This document shows, piece after piece, positions 12,331 to 24,700 of a stretch of DNA of 64,000 nucleotides. Origin of the DNA: Isoetes taiwanensis. Lineage: Eukaryota > Streptophyta > Lycopodiopsida > Isoetales > Isoetaceae. Location: NCBI GenBank assembly GCA_021234155.1, contig JAJEKV010000002.1, positions 33,867,123 through 33,931,122 on the forward strand. Direction: 5' to 3'. The notes under the pieces were generated by a model, which was not told where the DNA came from, made no database searches, and saw nothing but the letters and a program-made list of their open reading frames with translations. How positions within the stretch are numbered: the first letter of the stretch is position 1; every line of letters begins with the position of its first letter. The position numbers were made by a program, and so were the translations under genes.

Positions 12331-12735
12331 TTCTACGAAGTTTCCTTTAGGTTCCATAGGGATTCCCCAAGATTCTTGTATGATTCCTCTAGGTTCTCCA
12401 AGATTCTCTTATATGTTATTGGGTTCTCCAAGATTCTATAAAGATTCTGCCGGATTGTTTTAAGATTCCCATACATTCTTTAATATTCTATAAAGATTCC
12501 TCTAGAAGCTTTAAAATTCCTCTAGGTTCCCTTAAAGTGCCCCAATATCCTATAAAGGTTCCCCTAGATTCTCAAAGATTCTATGAAGCTTTCCTAAGAT
12601 TCTTTTAAGATTTGTCTAGATTCCTAAAGACTCTCTTAAGATTCCACTAACTTCCTAAGATTCTATGGAGAATCCCTAAGATTCTAGGAATATTTGGCAT
12701 GGTTCTCTAAGATTTCGAGAAGATTCTCCATTCGA
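12330..12735. repeat. Degenerate tandem array of a GATTCC/TTCTA motif
   Basis: About 400 bp are made of loosely repeated units close to CTAAGATTCTATRAAGATTC. Examples are CCAAGATTCTATAAAGATTC near 12428 and TCAAAGATTCTATGAAG near 12572. Units are roughly 18-25 bp and strongly diverged, so an exact copy number cannot be given by eye. No open frame runs through it. This is probably an old satellite-like array. Confidence 0.65.
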
Positions 12736-12739
12736 TTGC

Positions 12740-14195
12740 GGCGATGAAACAATGGCAAATTACTAGGCGTTGAAAAGCTCACGACAAGAGGAATTTAAGG
12801 CATAGGGTCCTCCTTTGATCTTTTAATATGTTTGATATCACAAATTTTCTACACTAAAATGCAAGAAATTATGCCCCTTTATGCATGGCAATGAGTGGGC
12901 ACAATCCACAAAGGTGAGAGCAAAGCATCATAACAAAACGATACGTAGATCTCATGCAATCCAAATTCGAGGAAGGTCTTCCTTTCTTAAACTTAACAAA
13001 GATAAGTCCTAGAATATTCGAGCATGCTGGTAAAAATCCAATTCAAAGGAAAAAAAGAAACTGTACTACTAGGCAAAACAACAACTCAGATACAGTCTAT
13101 GTTTAACTGAGTTATACTTATCATTTCATCTTAAAATTTGGTACCATGTTAGAACTAAAGAAGTGACTATGTTGGCAAAAATCCACAAAACATAACTCTG
13201 ATACAACCATACAAAGGTTACAACACGAGAAAGGGTTGCCAAGGGAAAGAACCATAAACCAGTGAAAGAGAAAACCCTTATAGTAGAAATAACCCATTCC
13301 AATGATGTTGGGAGTTATACCCATGTTTCTAATTGCTGCAAAGTCTAGTATTTTGTCCTTCATTGGGCATAAGGTATGAGTCTACTCGTCCATGGTAAGC
13401 AAGGCAAGATAAGAAGGCTCTAAATCTCCAAATCAAAGTGTGTTACACAATCTCCACATGCCTTGTTGAAGTACATATCTCACCTACCCAAAGAAGCTAT
13501 AAAAGAAGTCTTTTAAATCCAACAAAGCTTCCGCAAAAACACCATTTATTTCTAGCACTTATTACAAGATTATCTGAATTCACAAGATATTATTAGGAAG
13601 CTAGATGTATTAATAAAGTCAATTCCTAACATATTAAAGAAAAATGCTCAGCTTGAGAGAGATCGCCTTCGACCATGTTTTCTATCAAATTTATCGAGCA
13701 GCAGAATCAGAGTTTTACCTTACCATGCCCTTTTTTGTGTATTCTACCAAATACAATATAAGATTTCATATAGCTCTTCCAAATGCCTGTTGGAATTATT
13801 TGGATAGTGCCTAACAAGTTGAACAAGACAAATTGGCATTCCTCATGTGGCATAACATGTTTAAACTCTCTTCTTCCACATTTAAAATCAATTTTGTAGA
13901 ATCTATCTCGACTACAAAATAAACACATGAGCAGAAACTCTTATGCCAATAATGACTAAATAAAGCATGTAGAAGAGAGTGATGACTTGGCCTGAGCACA
14001 CGAAGATACTATAAAAAACTTTTTGTTTTGGCACATACAGATAGTTTAATCCGTACCTTTTGGATGTCGATGTTAGAATATGACTAGGGTAACTATCTCT
14101 TAGTTCAATCCTTACCTTCTCAGAGCTTGATCTTATATACATAGGATGACATTCCACTAAAGGACGAATTGTGCCACATGGCAAACAAAAACCTT
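12740..14195. other. Intergenic, no gene recognised
   Basis: Several short minus-strand frames (for example 13121-13363, 13707-13928, 13912-14184) lack recognisable domains and overlap each other. No support for a gene or RNA was found. Confidence 0.45.
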
Positions 14196-14199
14196 TGCA

Positions 14200-16588
14200 T
14201 CTTGCTTAGGAGACAAAGGCGCGGTACCTTGCCAGGCATCAGGGGGAGATGTTCGGCCTGTTGGACACTCATCCTCGAACCTTTTGGCGCAGAGTACTTC
14301 GAAGGCCAGCCCAGCCTACAGGGGACATCACACCCGGGCAGTGGGAACAGTACTTGCAGCAGCTCTATGACCCACCAAGGGGCCAGCGCCCCATACCCCC
14401 ACGGATGGCCCCCCCATTGGTTCCCCGCAGAGGATGTTGTGGAGGGCCACCTTGGTGGCTAATGGGAAGGCGGTGACCTCGATGGTATGCGGGCCGAAGT
14501 TACTCAAATGGGGCGAGGCGTGGCCCGGTCTGCCGATCCTCACTACCCTATTCAAGCGAGCATTGCGGGGAAGGTTTCCCAGACAATGGACCACAAAGCG
14601 GGGTTGTTCCCATTCACAAAGGCGGGCGACCCACCTTTGTCCAGGCCAATTCTGGGGACGATCATGGTCGATTCGGTGTTTGCCAAACTGTTGGTGGCAT
14701 TCTCGAAAGGCAGTTGACCCGGCTGGGCAAAGGCAACGGATGTCGCGAGCCCTCACACAAGCGGGCTTTAGACCCCGCGCCACTCAGCGATTGACCATAT
14801 CTTTACACCGGGCGCACCGATTGAAGACAGGTAGGAACCATCGGCGGGACTTGTATTGCTTGCTTTGTGGACTTCGCTAAGGCTTTTGATACTGGTCCCG
14901 GGAAAAGCTATGGGCTAGGCTAGATCAGCTGGGGCTGCCGCTACACCTGCGCGAATGCCATATACTGTTTGTATGAGAGTTGTTTTGGCGGGATGCGTGG
15001 ACGCCAAGCATTCACCAAGTAGTATCGAGTCCGGCGGGGCCCCCCCCTCTCACCAACACTTTTTGGCCTCTACATTGATCGGTTAGAGCCACGGCTTCTT
15101 GAGCATGGGGAGGATGGCATACGACTTTTGCACCGGGTCATCCGCTAGCTCATCTATCGCGGGCGATGTTGACCTTCCGCCCACACCCGAAGCTATCGCG
15201 GTCTCATCACGGATGCCCTAGACACATTACAATGGGACTCTGGACATGCGGCGTGAATCTGGCCAAGACCGGGTGGTTCTCATATCCTCTTCCACGCCAC
15301 CCCACGCCTCATGCACTCACATATCGGGGGCGGCACTGTGGAGGTCACGCCCACCCTCTGAGTACCTAGGGGTGGAGTTCCCCTCCTCGCTCTGTTGGGA
15401 GGCGTCTATCCGCTTGCGGGTGACAGCCCAGTGGAAAGCGCTTTATACCATCTGGAACAACAATCAAAGGTGAGCTCTATGATTGGGGCCATCGGTCCAC
15501 ATCTATTTGGGCCTTGGTCGAGCATGTCCTTCCGTACGGGGTCGAAGTTTGGGGCTCGGTTGTCTCTTTGGCGACCTGGAATGACTTGGAGCAGGTGCAG
15601 AAGGCATTTTTGGCACGGGCACTTGGGTGAAACCTTCAGTCCCCTATCAAATTCTGCTGCAGGAAACTGGATTCTTGCCGCTTCAGCGGGCAGCCCTTGA
15701 TAGACACATCGTCTATTTTCAGAAAGTGGTTACTATGGGTGATGCTCGGCTCCCGCACCTGGCTTACATTGTGGCAATGGGCCCGCAGGCTTCGGGGGCC
15801 TGTTGGAGGGGTAAGAGATCGGTGGTTCGCCCGGATGGAATGTCGCGAGGAGCAGTGCGTCAGGTGGACCGCAGGGCCGATCGTGGCGGCTGGGAGGACC
15901 CTAGATGCTTGCTTCCTTGGCAAGCTCTGGGATCCCGGCGCTCTAGAGCAGGTCAAAACGGCCCATTACAAGGAGCACATCAACCCCATGTTAGCCCGGG
16001 ACCCACAGCTTTACCTGCGTTCCCGGTTGCCCCGCCGGACTCATTACCTCCATTAAGCGACGGGTGCCCACCATCTTCGCGATCGAGGCGAGGCGGGTGG
16101 ATTGGGGAGCCTCACCGGGGCAGGGCTGTCGGTCTTTGTCAAGCGGGTGCCATTGAGGATGAGTCTCACACTTTCCAGAGTTGCCCGCCGTTCATCGGTC
16201 CGGTCCGGATCACGCTCCCTTTAGTACGGTCGGACTTGCCCCTACATTTCTTTGATGAACACACCGCCGAAGACGCTCTCGGGGTCGTACATTCAGGAGG
16301 TACTGGACCTGCGAGCTCACCTTTGCCCCCGCCTGGCTGCCCGCTAATTAGGCACTACGGGAGCGGTGCATGTGTATATATTTGTGTGTTTTTGCATTTT
16401 ATATATTAGGACAGTTTGTCAGCAGGCTGATTGCTGCCACGGGTTTTCCCTCGAAAACCCTTCGGGGCGGGGGTTTTTTAATCCGGGTAGTAATCCGCTT
16501 GCTGCGCTTTTGTATTGGGTCCCATAGACCGATTGGTCTCCGTGGACGATAAAAATACCTTCCTTCCTTCCTTCCTTCCTTCCTTCCT
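14200..16588 (+). mobile_element. Degenerate, GC-rich LINE: reverse transcriptase to 3' end, (CCTT)n tail
   Basis: Fragments of one LINE polyprotein appear in shifting frames. The linker before the reverse transcriptase (about 14249-14400) has FWRRVLRRPAQPTGDITPGQ. The RT palm begins FVDFAKAFDT at about 14864, and PLSPTLFGLYIDRLEP lies near 15045-15095. The C-terminal zinc knuckle CQAGAIEDESHTFQSCPPF lies near 16140-16195. Many frameshifts make it a pseudogene. The 3' UTR has a hairpin (GGGTTTTCCCTCGAAAACCC) and ends TTGGTCTCCGTGGACGATAA, then AAATA and (CCTT)n at about 16558-16588. The copy is clearly richer in GC than its flanks and lacks the endonuclease region, so it is 5'-truncated. Confidence 0.85.
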
Positions 16589-16599
16589 AGTTTATCCAA

Positions 16600-17715
16600 C
16601 ATGGAAAGACTCAACAGAAGAGAAAGCACAAGAACTACGAATAAATCCACCTAGCAAAACAAATGTAAACAACTCCCTTAAGCTGCAAGTAATTTGTATT
16701 GATGTTACATGCTAAGCTAGCACAATGACTAATAAATATTACTGTTGTAGGAGTTAAATGAAGCTAGAGGTGAGTTAGATTGAATAACAGAGTTAGATTG
16801 AATAACAGGCCTAAATTAGTCATCTTTTGTAAAATTTGCACTTGGTAATTTTCAAGTGCACGAATGTGAATTGAAAATTGTGTGTGCTTACATAGAACTC
16901 CTTGTTGCTTTTATTGCCTTTGTGACTACAGAGTGATAAGCCCTCCTCAGTGTGCTATCACATCCACAGAAATAACATTTGATACCTCTGCCCATGTTGC
17001 TTATACAAATCCTGCAATTAGAACACGTTTAAGGCTAGTTGACGGTAAACATCCAATGATGAAGCATCTACCAACCTGCCTTACAAAAACATGCAATACT
17101 CATAATGAATTCAAGCCTCAACATTTTGACCACAATGTTTTTTTTTTTTTAAAGAAGAGAAAGCATTTACTGGAATTGCTAACTCTTATCTGCGTAGAAG
17201 AGCTACAAAACGATATCTGAAGCTATATGTAAAATTTGATGTTAATTTTAGTTCAAGTAAATGAAAAAACTGAAATAGCCTCCCCTATGTTCTATCTATA
17301 ACAAAAAATTCGAATTTCCAAAAGCGAAGGGGTCTGGAGTGGATAAGACTTGGCGACGTTGTCTAAGGACACGATCATTCAAAGTCCGCCCGATAAAAAC
17401 CAACCAATCAGACAAAGTTAATGCCCAAGAAGCTCCGACGTCTTTGCTATGTAAACATTCCTAGCAACTTGCATCTAAAAACAATTAATACTTAGAGTAA
17501 GGTGCCCACAATTGGTGCAAATAAGAATTTGAACCATCCTGGGGCACCCAAAATCTACCTAAACAACATGGAGGAGGCAAATTGTGACAGTTCAACATGT
17601 TCGTAACATGTTTATCGAAGATTTGGGGTGGGAAAAAAATGTCTACTACCTGAAAATACCAACTAAAAAACTTGACATTTCTGGACTAACCTGGTCCTCT
17701 AGTTGCCTAGTGATG
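16600..17715. other. Intergenic, no gene recognised
   Basis: AT-rich sequence. The longest plus-strand frame (16882-17220) has no recognised domain and contains a poly(T)-derived Phe run. Nothing else is supported. Confidence 0.45.
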
Positions 17716-17719
17716 GACT

Positions 17720-18040
17720 GGGTAAAAGCATGTTAGGGTGTCCCTTAAAAAGTATTATTTAGTGACTAAAAAAGTACCTAAAAAGGTACCCAGGACTGGG
17801 TACTGGGTACCCGTGTAATATCTCAATAAAAGTTACATTTTAGAACTTTTATATATATTTTGGTCTCCGGTAGCATTATCTTTATCTTAACTTTGAATAT
17901 TAATGTGTCCTTGACTTTTATTTTGGACCTTTGTACTAGTTTTAAGGAAAATAAAAATGAGAAAGTACCCAGTTCTGAAGTACCTAGTGTATGTACTTTT
18001 GCAGGTTCCAAAAGTGGTACACCCTAACATGCTTTTACCC
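17720..18040. mobile_element. MITE with terminal inverted repeats of about 22 bp
   Basis: The left end starts GGGTAAAAGCATGTTAGG, and the right end is its reverse complement (CCTAACATGCTTTTACCC); pairing extends to about 22 bp. The 4-bp sequence GACT flanks both ends (17716-17719 and 18041-18044) and may be the target duplication. The interior is rich in GTACC/GGTAC motifs (e.g. GGTACCCAGGACTGGGTAC). It has no coding capacity and is 321 bp long. The superfamily is uncertain because the duplication is unusually short. Confidence 0.75.
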
Positions 18041-18044
18041 GACT

Positions 18045-18440
18045 AGCAGCAGCCTCTGAGTGTCCACAAAGTGCCTGATAATGGTCCTGCTACAGCCCTT
18101 CATGGTCCACATCCTGCCCGATATTGGAACAAAACCTGCCCTCTTTTGGAGCACCAACAGTCCTAAAATGGACCTTCACATTCCACAGAATGGCCCCCAT
18201 CGAAGCCTAATAGTTACAGAAAATGAACTGCTATCTAGAACTAGACAATATCAACATAAGCATTGTTTGCATACTAACTATTACAAACACAAAAACAGAT
18301 TGGAAGCAATGTCTTCGTTCCATTTCCATTACAGAAATATTCTGATTTTGGCATCACAAAATTCCAGAGGGGTTAAGTCTGGCAAAATGCCAAAACTGAT
18401 TACTACAAAAGTCTACAAGTTGTAGACTTAATATTAAACA
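18045..18440. other. Intergenic, nothing recognised
   Basis: A single plus-strand frame (18060-18425) has no known domain. The region separates the MITE from the C-terminal end of the pogo gene. Confidence 0.4.
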
Positions 18441-18443
18441 AAG

Positions 18444-20830
18444 TCAGCATATGGCATATAGACTATTTAAAGTCTTTGTTCTCTTTGGTCCACCATTGCA
18501 CAGATTCATGCCACTTCTGTGGTTCAAGCCAAGAGCCGCATCCGTTGGATGGATCGAGTAAACAAACATTGGAGAGTCAAATTCTGGCTCATTTCTTTTT
18601 GCATTTTGTTGAGCATCAGGTACAATTTGTTGAGCTCCAGAATCAGCATCATGGAAGCATTCATGGGTGTCCTCCCATGAGCACCCAATTTCATCGGGAC
18701 TTTTAGGCAATTGGCTGTCTTGAAAGAAACTAGAATTCTCACTAGTAAAATGCATTTCTGCAATGTCTTTTTCAACTAACCTGTCCACTTCATCTTCATC
18801 CACTATATCTGCAACTCCCACCCTCTCTAAATTAGCAACCTCCGCCTCATTTGCAACCTCCTCTTCAACAACATCCACTCCATCTGCATAATTGCATTGC
18901 ATGATTTCATCACACTCCAAAGGCTGTAATTCACCAGCAACAAAGCCTTCCGTGGCAGCTTCTATTTGGACCTACAATCACAAATTGCATGATGATAGTT
19001 AGTATACAATCTAGCAGCTTTACCTTCTTTGAAGCTTGCTTTGCCCTCTTTGTTGCTAGCCTTTCCTTGCATCTTTCTCTTGCAAGAAGTGCCTCAATTC
19101 TTGGGTGGTTCGGAGGGCCATAAACAGGAAACTTATTAGGATGTTTGGCCCTATATCTTTCCTCCTTTTGCCTAAGCATTTCATCCTTAAGCTGTTTCTT
19201 CCTCTCCACTAATTCCTTCTTCTTCTTTGTTGTTTCCTCCTTTTGCTTCTTCTTCTCTTTCTTTTGCTTAACTTCTTGCTCCATTCTTGCAATAAAATCT
19301 GCCTTCGTGACTAAAAGTGTGCCACGGATATCCTTTGGTACAAAGGTCTTCATTCTTGGTCTTCTAGAATTGGCATTTGAAGTGCCTGCTCCATTGGCTA
19401 GAGGCTGCATTTCAGCAGCATTAGATGCCAATGCAATACCTATAGCAGCAGCTATTAGGTATAAATGTCTACTGCTAAATGGAAGCATTACATAAACATA
19501 CTATTCTCATTTGGCTGGTCACTTGAGGTGACAGGTGCAACATCACTTTGACTCTGATTTCCAATACCTAATATAAAACAATGCTTATACAATATAACAT
19601 AACAATAAACAACACAAAACACACAATGGAATGTCATAATACCTAGTGCAGCTGGTTGAGGCAGATTCTCCCAGACCACATGTCTTCCTGCATACTCTGG
19701 TTTCACCTTTGAAGGGTCAAAGGGATAGATGCCAGCTTTCATAAATCCAGCCTTTATGTTTGACTCAGTTAATGCAGCATCAAGAGCCTGTCGTACCATT
19801 GCTGTGAGGTCCTCTTTGGAGGGCTCAATTCCCATATTATCAACAGAATATTGGTGCCTAATATTTCTGAAAGCCCCTTTAAAAGGCTTGAAGCAAGCAA
19901 CGTCAAGAGGCTGCAGTCTATGACTGGTATGGGCTGGTTGTTTTAAGATATGTAACCCAATAGAAGCTGCATACTTAATTGTATCTAGGCTAATGTGTGA
20001 GCCATGTCCATCCACAATGAGAAGATGTGGATTAGAAAGTGGAACTCCACCAGGAACATTATTTTTGAAGTGAGTTTTTTAATCTCTAAACAAGTCATTG
20101 GTCATCCAAGCTTTAGGGTGCATTGCTAGCCCTGCTTCTGGTTCACATCCTTCTAGATATTCCTCACGTGCTCTCACTCCTTTCAAAATGTATAGATTTG
20201 GTAGCTTGCCTTCACCAGCATTTACACATGAAAGAACTGTTATCCACTGTCTATCTTTTATAACAGTCTCTGAAACCTGTTTCACAGTCTTCCTTGAAAT
20301 CACCCTCACACCAGCCTCTTTGTATGCTTGCACTCCACTTTCATCACAATTCCAAATGTGGAAGGGGTTGGAAGTTACACTAGACATGGCTTCTTGGACT
20401 GCTGCATAGAAAGCATCAAGGTTAGGGCCATTTAGTGCAACTGCTCTAGCATTATCTATCAGCTGAGGACGTCTTAAGCTCAAATCTGGATGCCTGGCCT
20501 TGAAGCACCTCCACCACTTGAGGCCTGGCATCCCATCCTTGAAAGGGGTGAACTGTTGGAGCATATCTCAGCCACCTTGTGTCTCAACATTGTTACAGTA
20601 ACACCATAGCCATCCATAATTTGCTGAAGGCAGTAATTAACAAGATATTATTCCTCTTGGATAGTCAAGGCACGAGGCCTCCTGCCTTGCTTTCTACTTG
20701 ATTTGTGGAACACATGGTTCCTAAGTGTGGTGGTAGGGATACCAAATTTCTACAGCTTTTCTTATTGAAAGATAACCTGAAGTGACCTCACTCAATGCCA
20801 TGGCAAGGGCCTCTTCACTCCATGAGCCCC
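18444..20830 (-). pseudogene. pogo/CENP-B-type (DDE_1) transposase gene, broken
   Basis: Read on the minus strand, fragments follow one transposase. An N-terminal helix-turn-helix region (about 20830-20570, in several frames) includes EEALAMALSEVTSG and GYGVTVTMLRHKVAEI. Next comes GLKWWRCFKARHPDLSLRRP, then the catalytic core: NCDESGVQ (first Asp), VDGHGSH (second Asp) and HRLQPLDVACFKPFK (third Asp). ESNIKAGFMKAGIYPFDPSK follows. The tail is variable, with a Lys/Glu-rich coiled-coil-like stretch (about 19100-19330). It is inactive as read: frameshifts lie in the N-terminus, and a TAA replaces the Trp codon expected just after FRD at about 20079. The function would have been cut-and-paste transposition. 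The family is common in animals, fungi and some non-seed plants. The element's inverted repeats were not located. Confidence 0.8.
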
Positions 20831-21372
20831 CTAGCTTTAACTTGGATTGATAGTGTGGCAGCATGCTCTCCATTGATTGGAGTCGATCCTCCATGCAAGG
20901 CGCCTGAGATTCTCCATAATGGAGGGAAACTTAAATACCACCATGACCATTGCCTTAATCTTGAGAATACGTGGCCAAAGACCCTGGAAAGAATTGTATA
21001 CAAACTGTCAACAACCATAAATCTTCAAACCGTAACAAAATGTGATGAAATTTTATGGAAGGGAGAAAGACTTAGCTGTAGAAGCTGGCTGGCATGCACC
21101 TCCATGCAAGAAAGTAAGTCTAAAGATGAAAAAAGCAATGCTAAAGCGCGCCAAAATCGGCATGTTTGTGATCCAAGAAGGCCCAGCTCAGCTCCAAATA
21201 TGGCCTCATATGCTCCCATGCAGGTTAATGAGTGAGCTAGAATAAGGAAGACCGTGCACCAACGATGGCTCCTCCTTGCACATGCTAACGGCTTGTACCG
21301 GACGATGGAGGGCCAGCTAATGAACGTAGATAGGGGCAGCCACGATCCATGCTTCGGCTAAGCTTGCTTCGA
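20831..21372. other. Region upstream of the pogo gene, no gene recognised
   Basis: Overlapping frames on both strands at 20795-21245 show no recognisable domain. The stretch may belong to the non-coding end of the pogo element. Confidence 0.4.
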
Positions 21373-21480
21373 GTTAGGGCAAGAGGAGCTCTGCGTTAGG
21401 GCAAAATGAGCTCTGCGTTAGGGCAAAACGAGCTCCGCGTTAGGGCAAAACGAGCGCTACGTTAGGGCAGCATCATGTGC
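21373..21480. repeat. 22-bp tandem repeat, about five copies
   Basis: Units read GTTAGGGCAARA-GAGCTCTGC, with the best-conserved part GTTAGGGCAAAACGAGCTC; the last unit is partial. The period is 22 bp. The GTTAGGGC core loosely resembles a plant telomere repeat, but the unit length and flanking bases do not. Confidence 0.75.
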
Positions 21481-21722
21481 CAACAACGGGCCACTATGGT
21501 TCAACATTGGGTCGACATTTGGTCGACATTTGGCGTGACGCGTTTGCGACGGGCACCGATTTAATATCGGGCATGTGACTCTAGTCCCCTATCAACCATG
21601 AGCTTAAGGCAACGGTCACTATCAATGCTAAATTGAAAGTTGCAATCACTCTCATAAACATACATGGAACATATCATCACTGGCAACATGCACACAACCA
21701 ACAACATTTGTAACACGCCAAT

Positions 21723-24700
21723 TTTTTTTTTTTTTGAAGGACTTGAGCCTTTATTATCCAGAGAAAATTACAGAGTACAATGGGGACTAATAACTCAGTG
21801 GAGAGAATGTCCACCAGAGCAAAACTACCCCACTCAAATACAACATCTAAACAATATGAAGAGCAAGCAAAAACTCATAAGTAAGTATGAATCTGAAGAT
21901 AGTGCTCCCAAATATGGCTCTTCACCTCATTAGCAATTGATGAGCACCTGAATGCCTTGACAATTCGTTGTTGGGCATCAAGCAGGACCTGTGCATCTGA
22001 ACAAGCAAGACCTTTGAATATGAGAAGATTCCTTCTTTTCCAAATGGACCAGATGATCCATGCAGACGCCAAATGAAACGCCCTTTTTGCCAAATCATCC
22101 CAACTACTTGGATAAACTGCTAATAACACCTGCTGGCTAGTGTTGTCTCTAAGGGCGAATATTCGCCAAAAGTGTCAACTTTTAAAAAAAACGGCACGAA
22201 TGTTAGGTAGGCAAAAAAAAGTGGAGGGAAAAAAATAATAGCCATTATTTTGTATGGTAATCCGGCGACCAGCTTGAGGTTCGCCTAGCCTGCGGAACTT
22301 GCTGGAAGAGATTTTAGCCAAGATATTGTCATCTTCGAGGAGCAAGGGCTCTGGATTCGCCATTACTAGTCTTCTGGTCATTAATTTTAGGGTTAGTTGA
22401 TCCTTGAAATCTTTGTAGTAGCTCTCATCCTTTATCGACAGCAAAATAGCAAGCTCTAGCGCAGACACAGATTTGGGTAAGGGAGTTCGGATATTAAGTT
22501 TCTTATAGCTTTAGGTACACATCAGGTTCAGATAAACAGACAATATATAATGCAGCAAGATGAAGGTAAGCTTCCAGCAATTCACTTTCTGGTTGTTGAA
22601 GGTTTGAGTGTTTGCATTCTAGAAATTATATCCCTAGGTTTTCTTAGAATGTACTTGCTGGCTATTTCCTTTTTCTCATCTGGCAGATGAGCACATATGC
22701 TTCCAAGAATGTTTGCAGGCTCATGTATAGTCTATAACGGTTCTGCATTCTTTCTCTCTAATATATTTCCTATTTGATAATTACTGTTTTCATACCTTCC
22801 TCTGATTTATGCCCTGCCAAGCAGTTCAAAATATGCTGCTTGAAGAGTTTGCCAAATGCATGAGAAAACCTATTGCTTTGCTTATTGCATTCTTGATATC
22901 CTTTTCTACAACCAAAGCTTTGTGAATGTCTAACCTGGAAATGGTCAATGTAAAGAATAGCTTGCTAGTTGTCCAATGCAGGGCTTGTATGTTCGTTCAT
23001 GGCTCTTTTCTAAAGGATGTAGAATTTGAGAGAGGAAAGAGCAAATAATGGTACTAGAGAAATAAGAACTTCAGCAGACAACAACGTGTTATTCCTTGAA
23101 AAAACATTTATCTCCAATCAAGTTTATTCTAACTCGGCATATCAGGAAGCATATTTGTTAATCAGTTGCTCCCTTGCTTGAATTTCGGCACTAAAAAAAG
23201 GTTGTGCTTTTGCGCAGGAGGCTGATTGACAGTTGTAGAATAGAAGTAAGTTCTAAAAATATACTGCTATTGCCTAACTTATTTTGAGATGGTATAGTAA
23301 GCATGTCTGAACATGCTGATTTGTGTTACTATCAAAGTTAGAGGGGATCCAAAAGAGCATGCTGCGTAAGTTCTGATCCCAGGTAAAGATTGTTTACTCA
23401 CTGTCTCAACAGAATGGAATAAAGAAGTTGCTGATTGTTACCCATATTGTTTCAAGAAATGACATATTCTAGTTAGACGTTAAACCTTATCTAATAAATT
23501 GATATTTGACATGGATACTTAAATACCTCCTTCAATGTTATTTCATTGCTGCATTACAGGTCCTTTTTGAAGGGTGATACTCTACAAAAAACACGTAAGC
23601 TTTATATTTTCACTAGCCATTCTATGCATGTATACAACACATCCTACATATTTATATTCTTCTTTCTTGTTTTGCAGCAGGCAATCATTGATAAGGGGCA
23701 TAAAATAGGATCCATGTTTTCTGATATATCATATAAATCAATTTAATGCAGGCTTTGTTGTGATATTTCTGTCTTTGTGCATCTGCTTCCAGTGTTGCTT
23801 CTTTGACACACTTGCATCTGCTTCCAGTGTTGCTGCACGACAGTCAGTTGATGCACAGATGTCTATTGAGACTCAAAATAAGGACAACTCTTTTGAAGCC
23901 CATTTGTTAATGGCATCTTTGTTTAGACCTCCAGAACCGCAACCAGAGCCGTATGTCAAAAATGTACCAGAATTCAGGCCATTGAGACTCGAGATGTTTG
24001 TTAAGTTGTGAGCATCGCCCCTCACTAACTTATAATATAATCTAGCTAGACTGTTAGCATTGGTGCATATTGGACATAATTTGTTTGTAGAAAAAATAAT
24101 GCGTCTAGACATCACTGATGAAATACCATGCCGAAATATTGCCTTGCCACAACATTCACAAACTATCTTATAGTATACAACAATGTGCCTTTGCCTTTTG
24201 CATTGTAATATAATTTCCCTATTACTTGACTCATTTTTAATGCATTTGTTTGGATTGCTATTGTTGGTCAAGGATTAAAAGGTTGTGAGTTGTGGTATAG
24301 TTGGTTATATTCTATAATCCTTTTATTTTGCGTAGCTATCAAACCAAGTCCGGCTAGCATAATTTGATCGTGAAGAAGCGTAGCAAATCTCACAATAGTA
24401 ACATGCAACCTCTCGGCCTATTGATAGATACTTCTACATGTTTTCCTTGTTGGGCACAACCTCTAGCTAACACAATTTCCCATTTGCTATTTTTTCTCCA
24501 AGCATGTCTTATTCCTTGGGAATACTTGCCCCATGTTTGCATGACAGGCAAAGTGAAGTTCATGTTCCAATTCGTGACGCCTATGCATGTGCCCGTCCTA
24601 TCAGCTTCTAGGCATGTCCATGATACCTAGATGCATGCACAGTTTGTTAAAGAGATTCTAGCATTGCAAATACATCATGTGCGCATGTATATCGACTCTA

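Noticed and set aside
14328-14783. 151-codon minus-strand frame
   Set aside because: It lies opposite the LINE coding region and arises from GC-rich antisense sequence. The sense frames carry the LINE motifs.
19145-19495. Plus-strand hydrophobic Ser/Phe-rich frame
   Set aside because: It is the complement of the Lys/Glu-rich tail of the pogo transposase on the minus strand.
21373-21480. Telomere-like repeat
   Set aside because: GTTAGGGC recurs, but the unit is 22 bp with unrelated sequence between, so it is not an interstitial telomere array.
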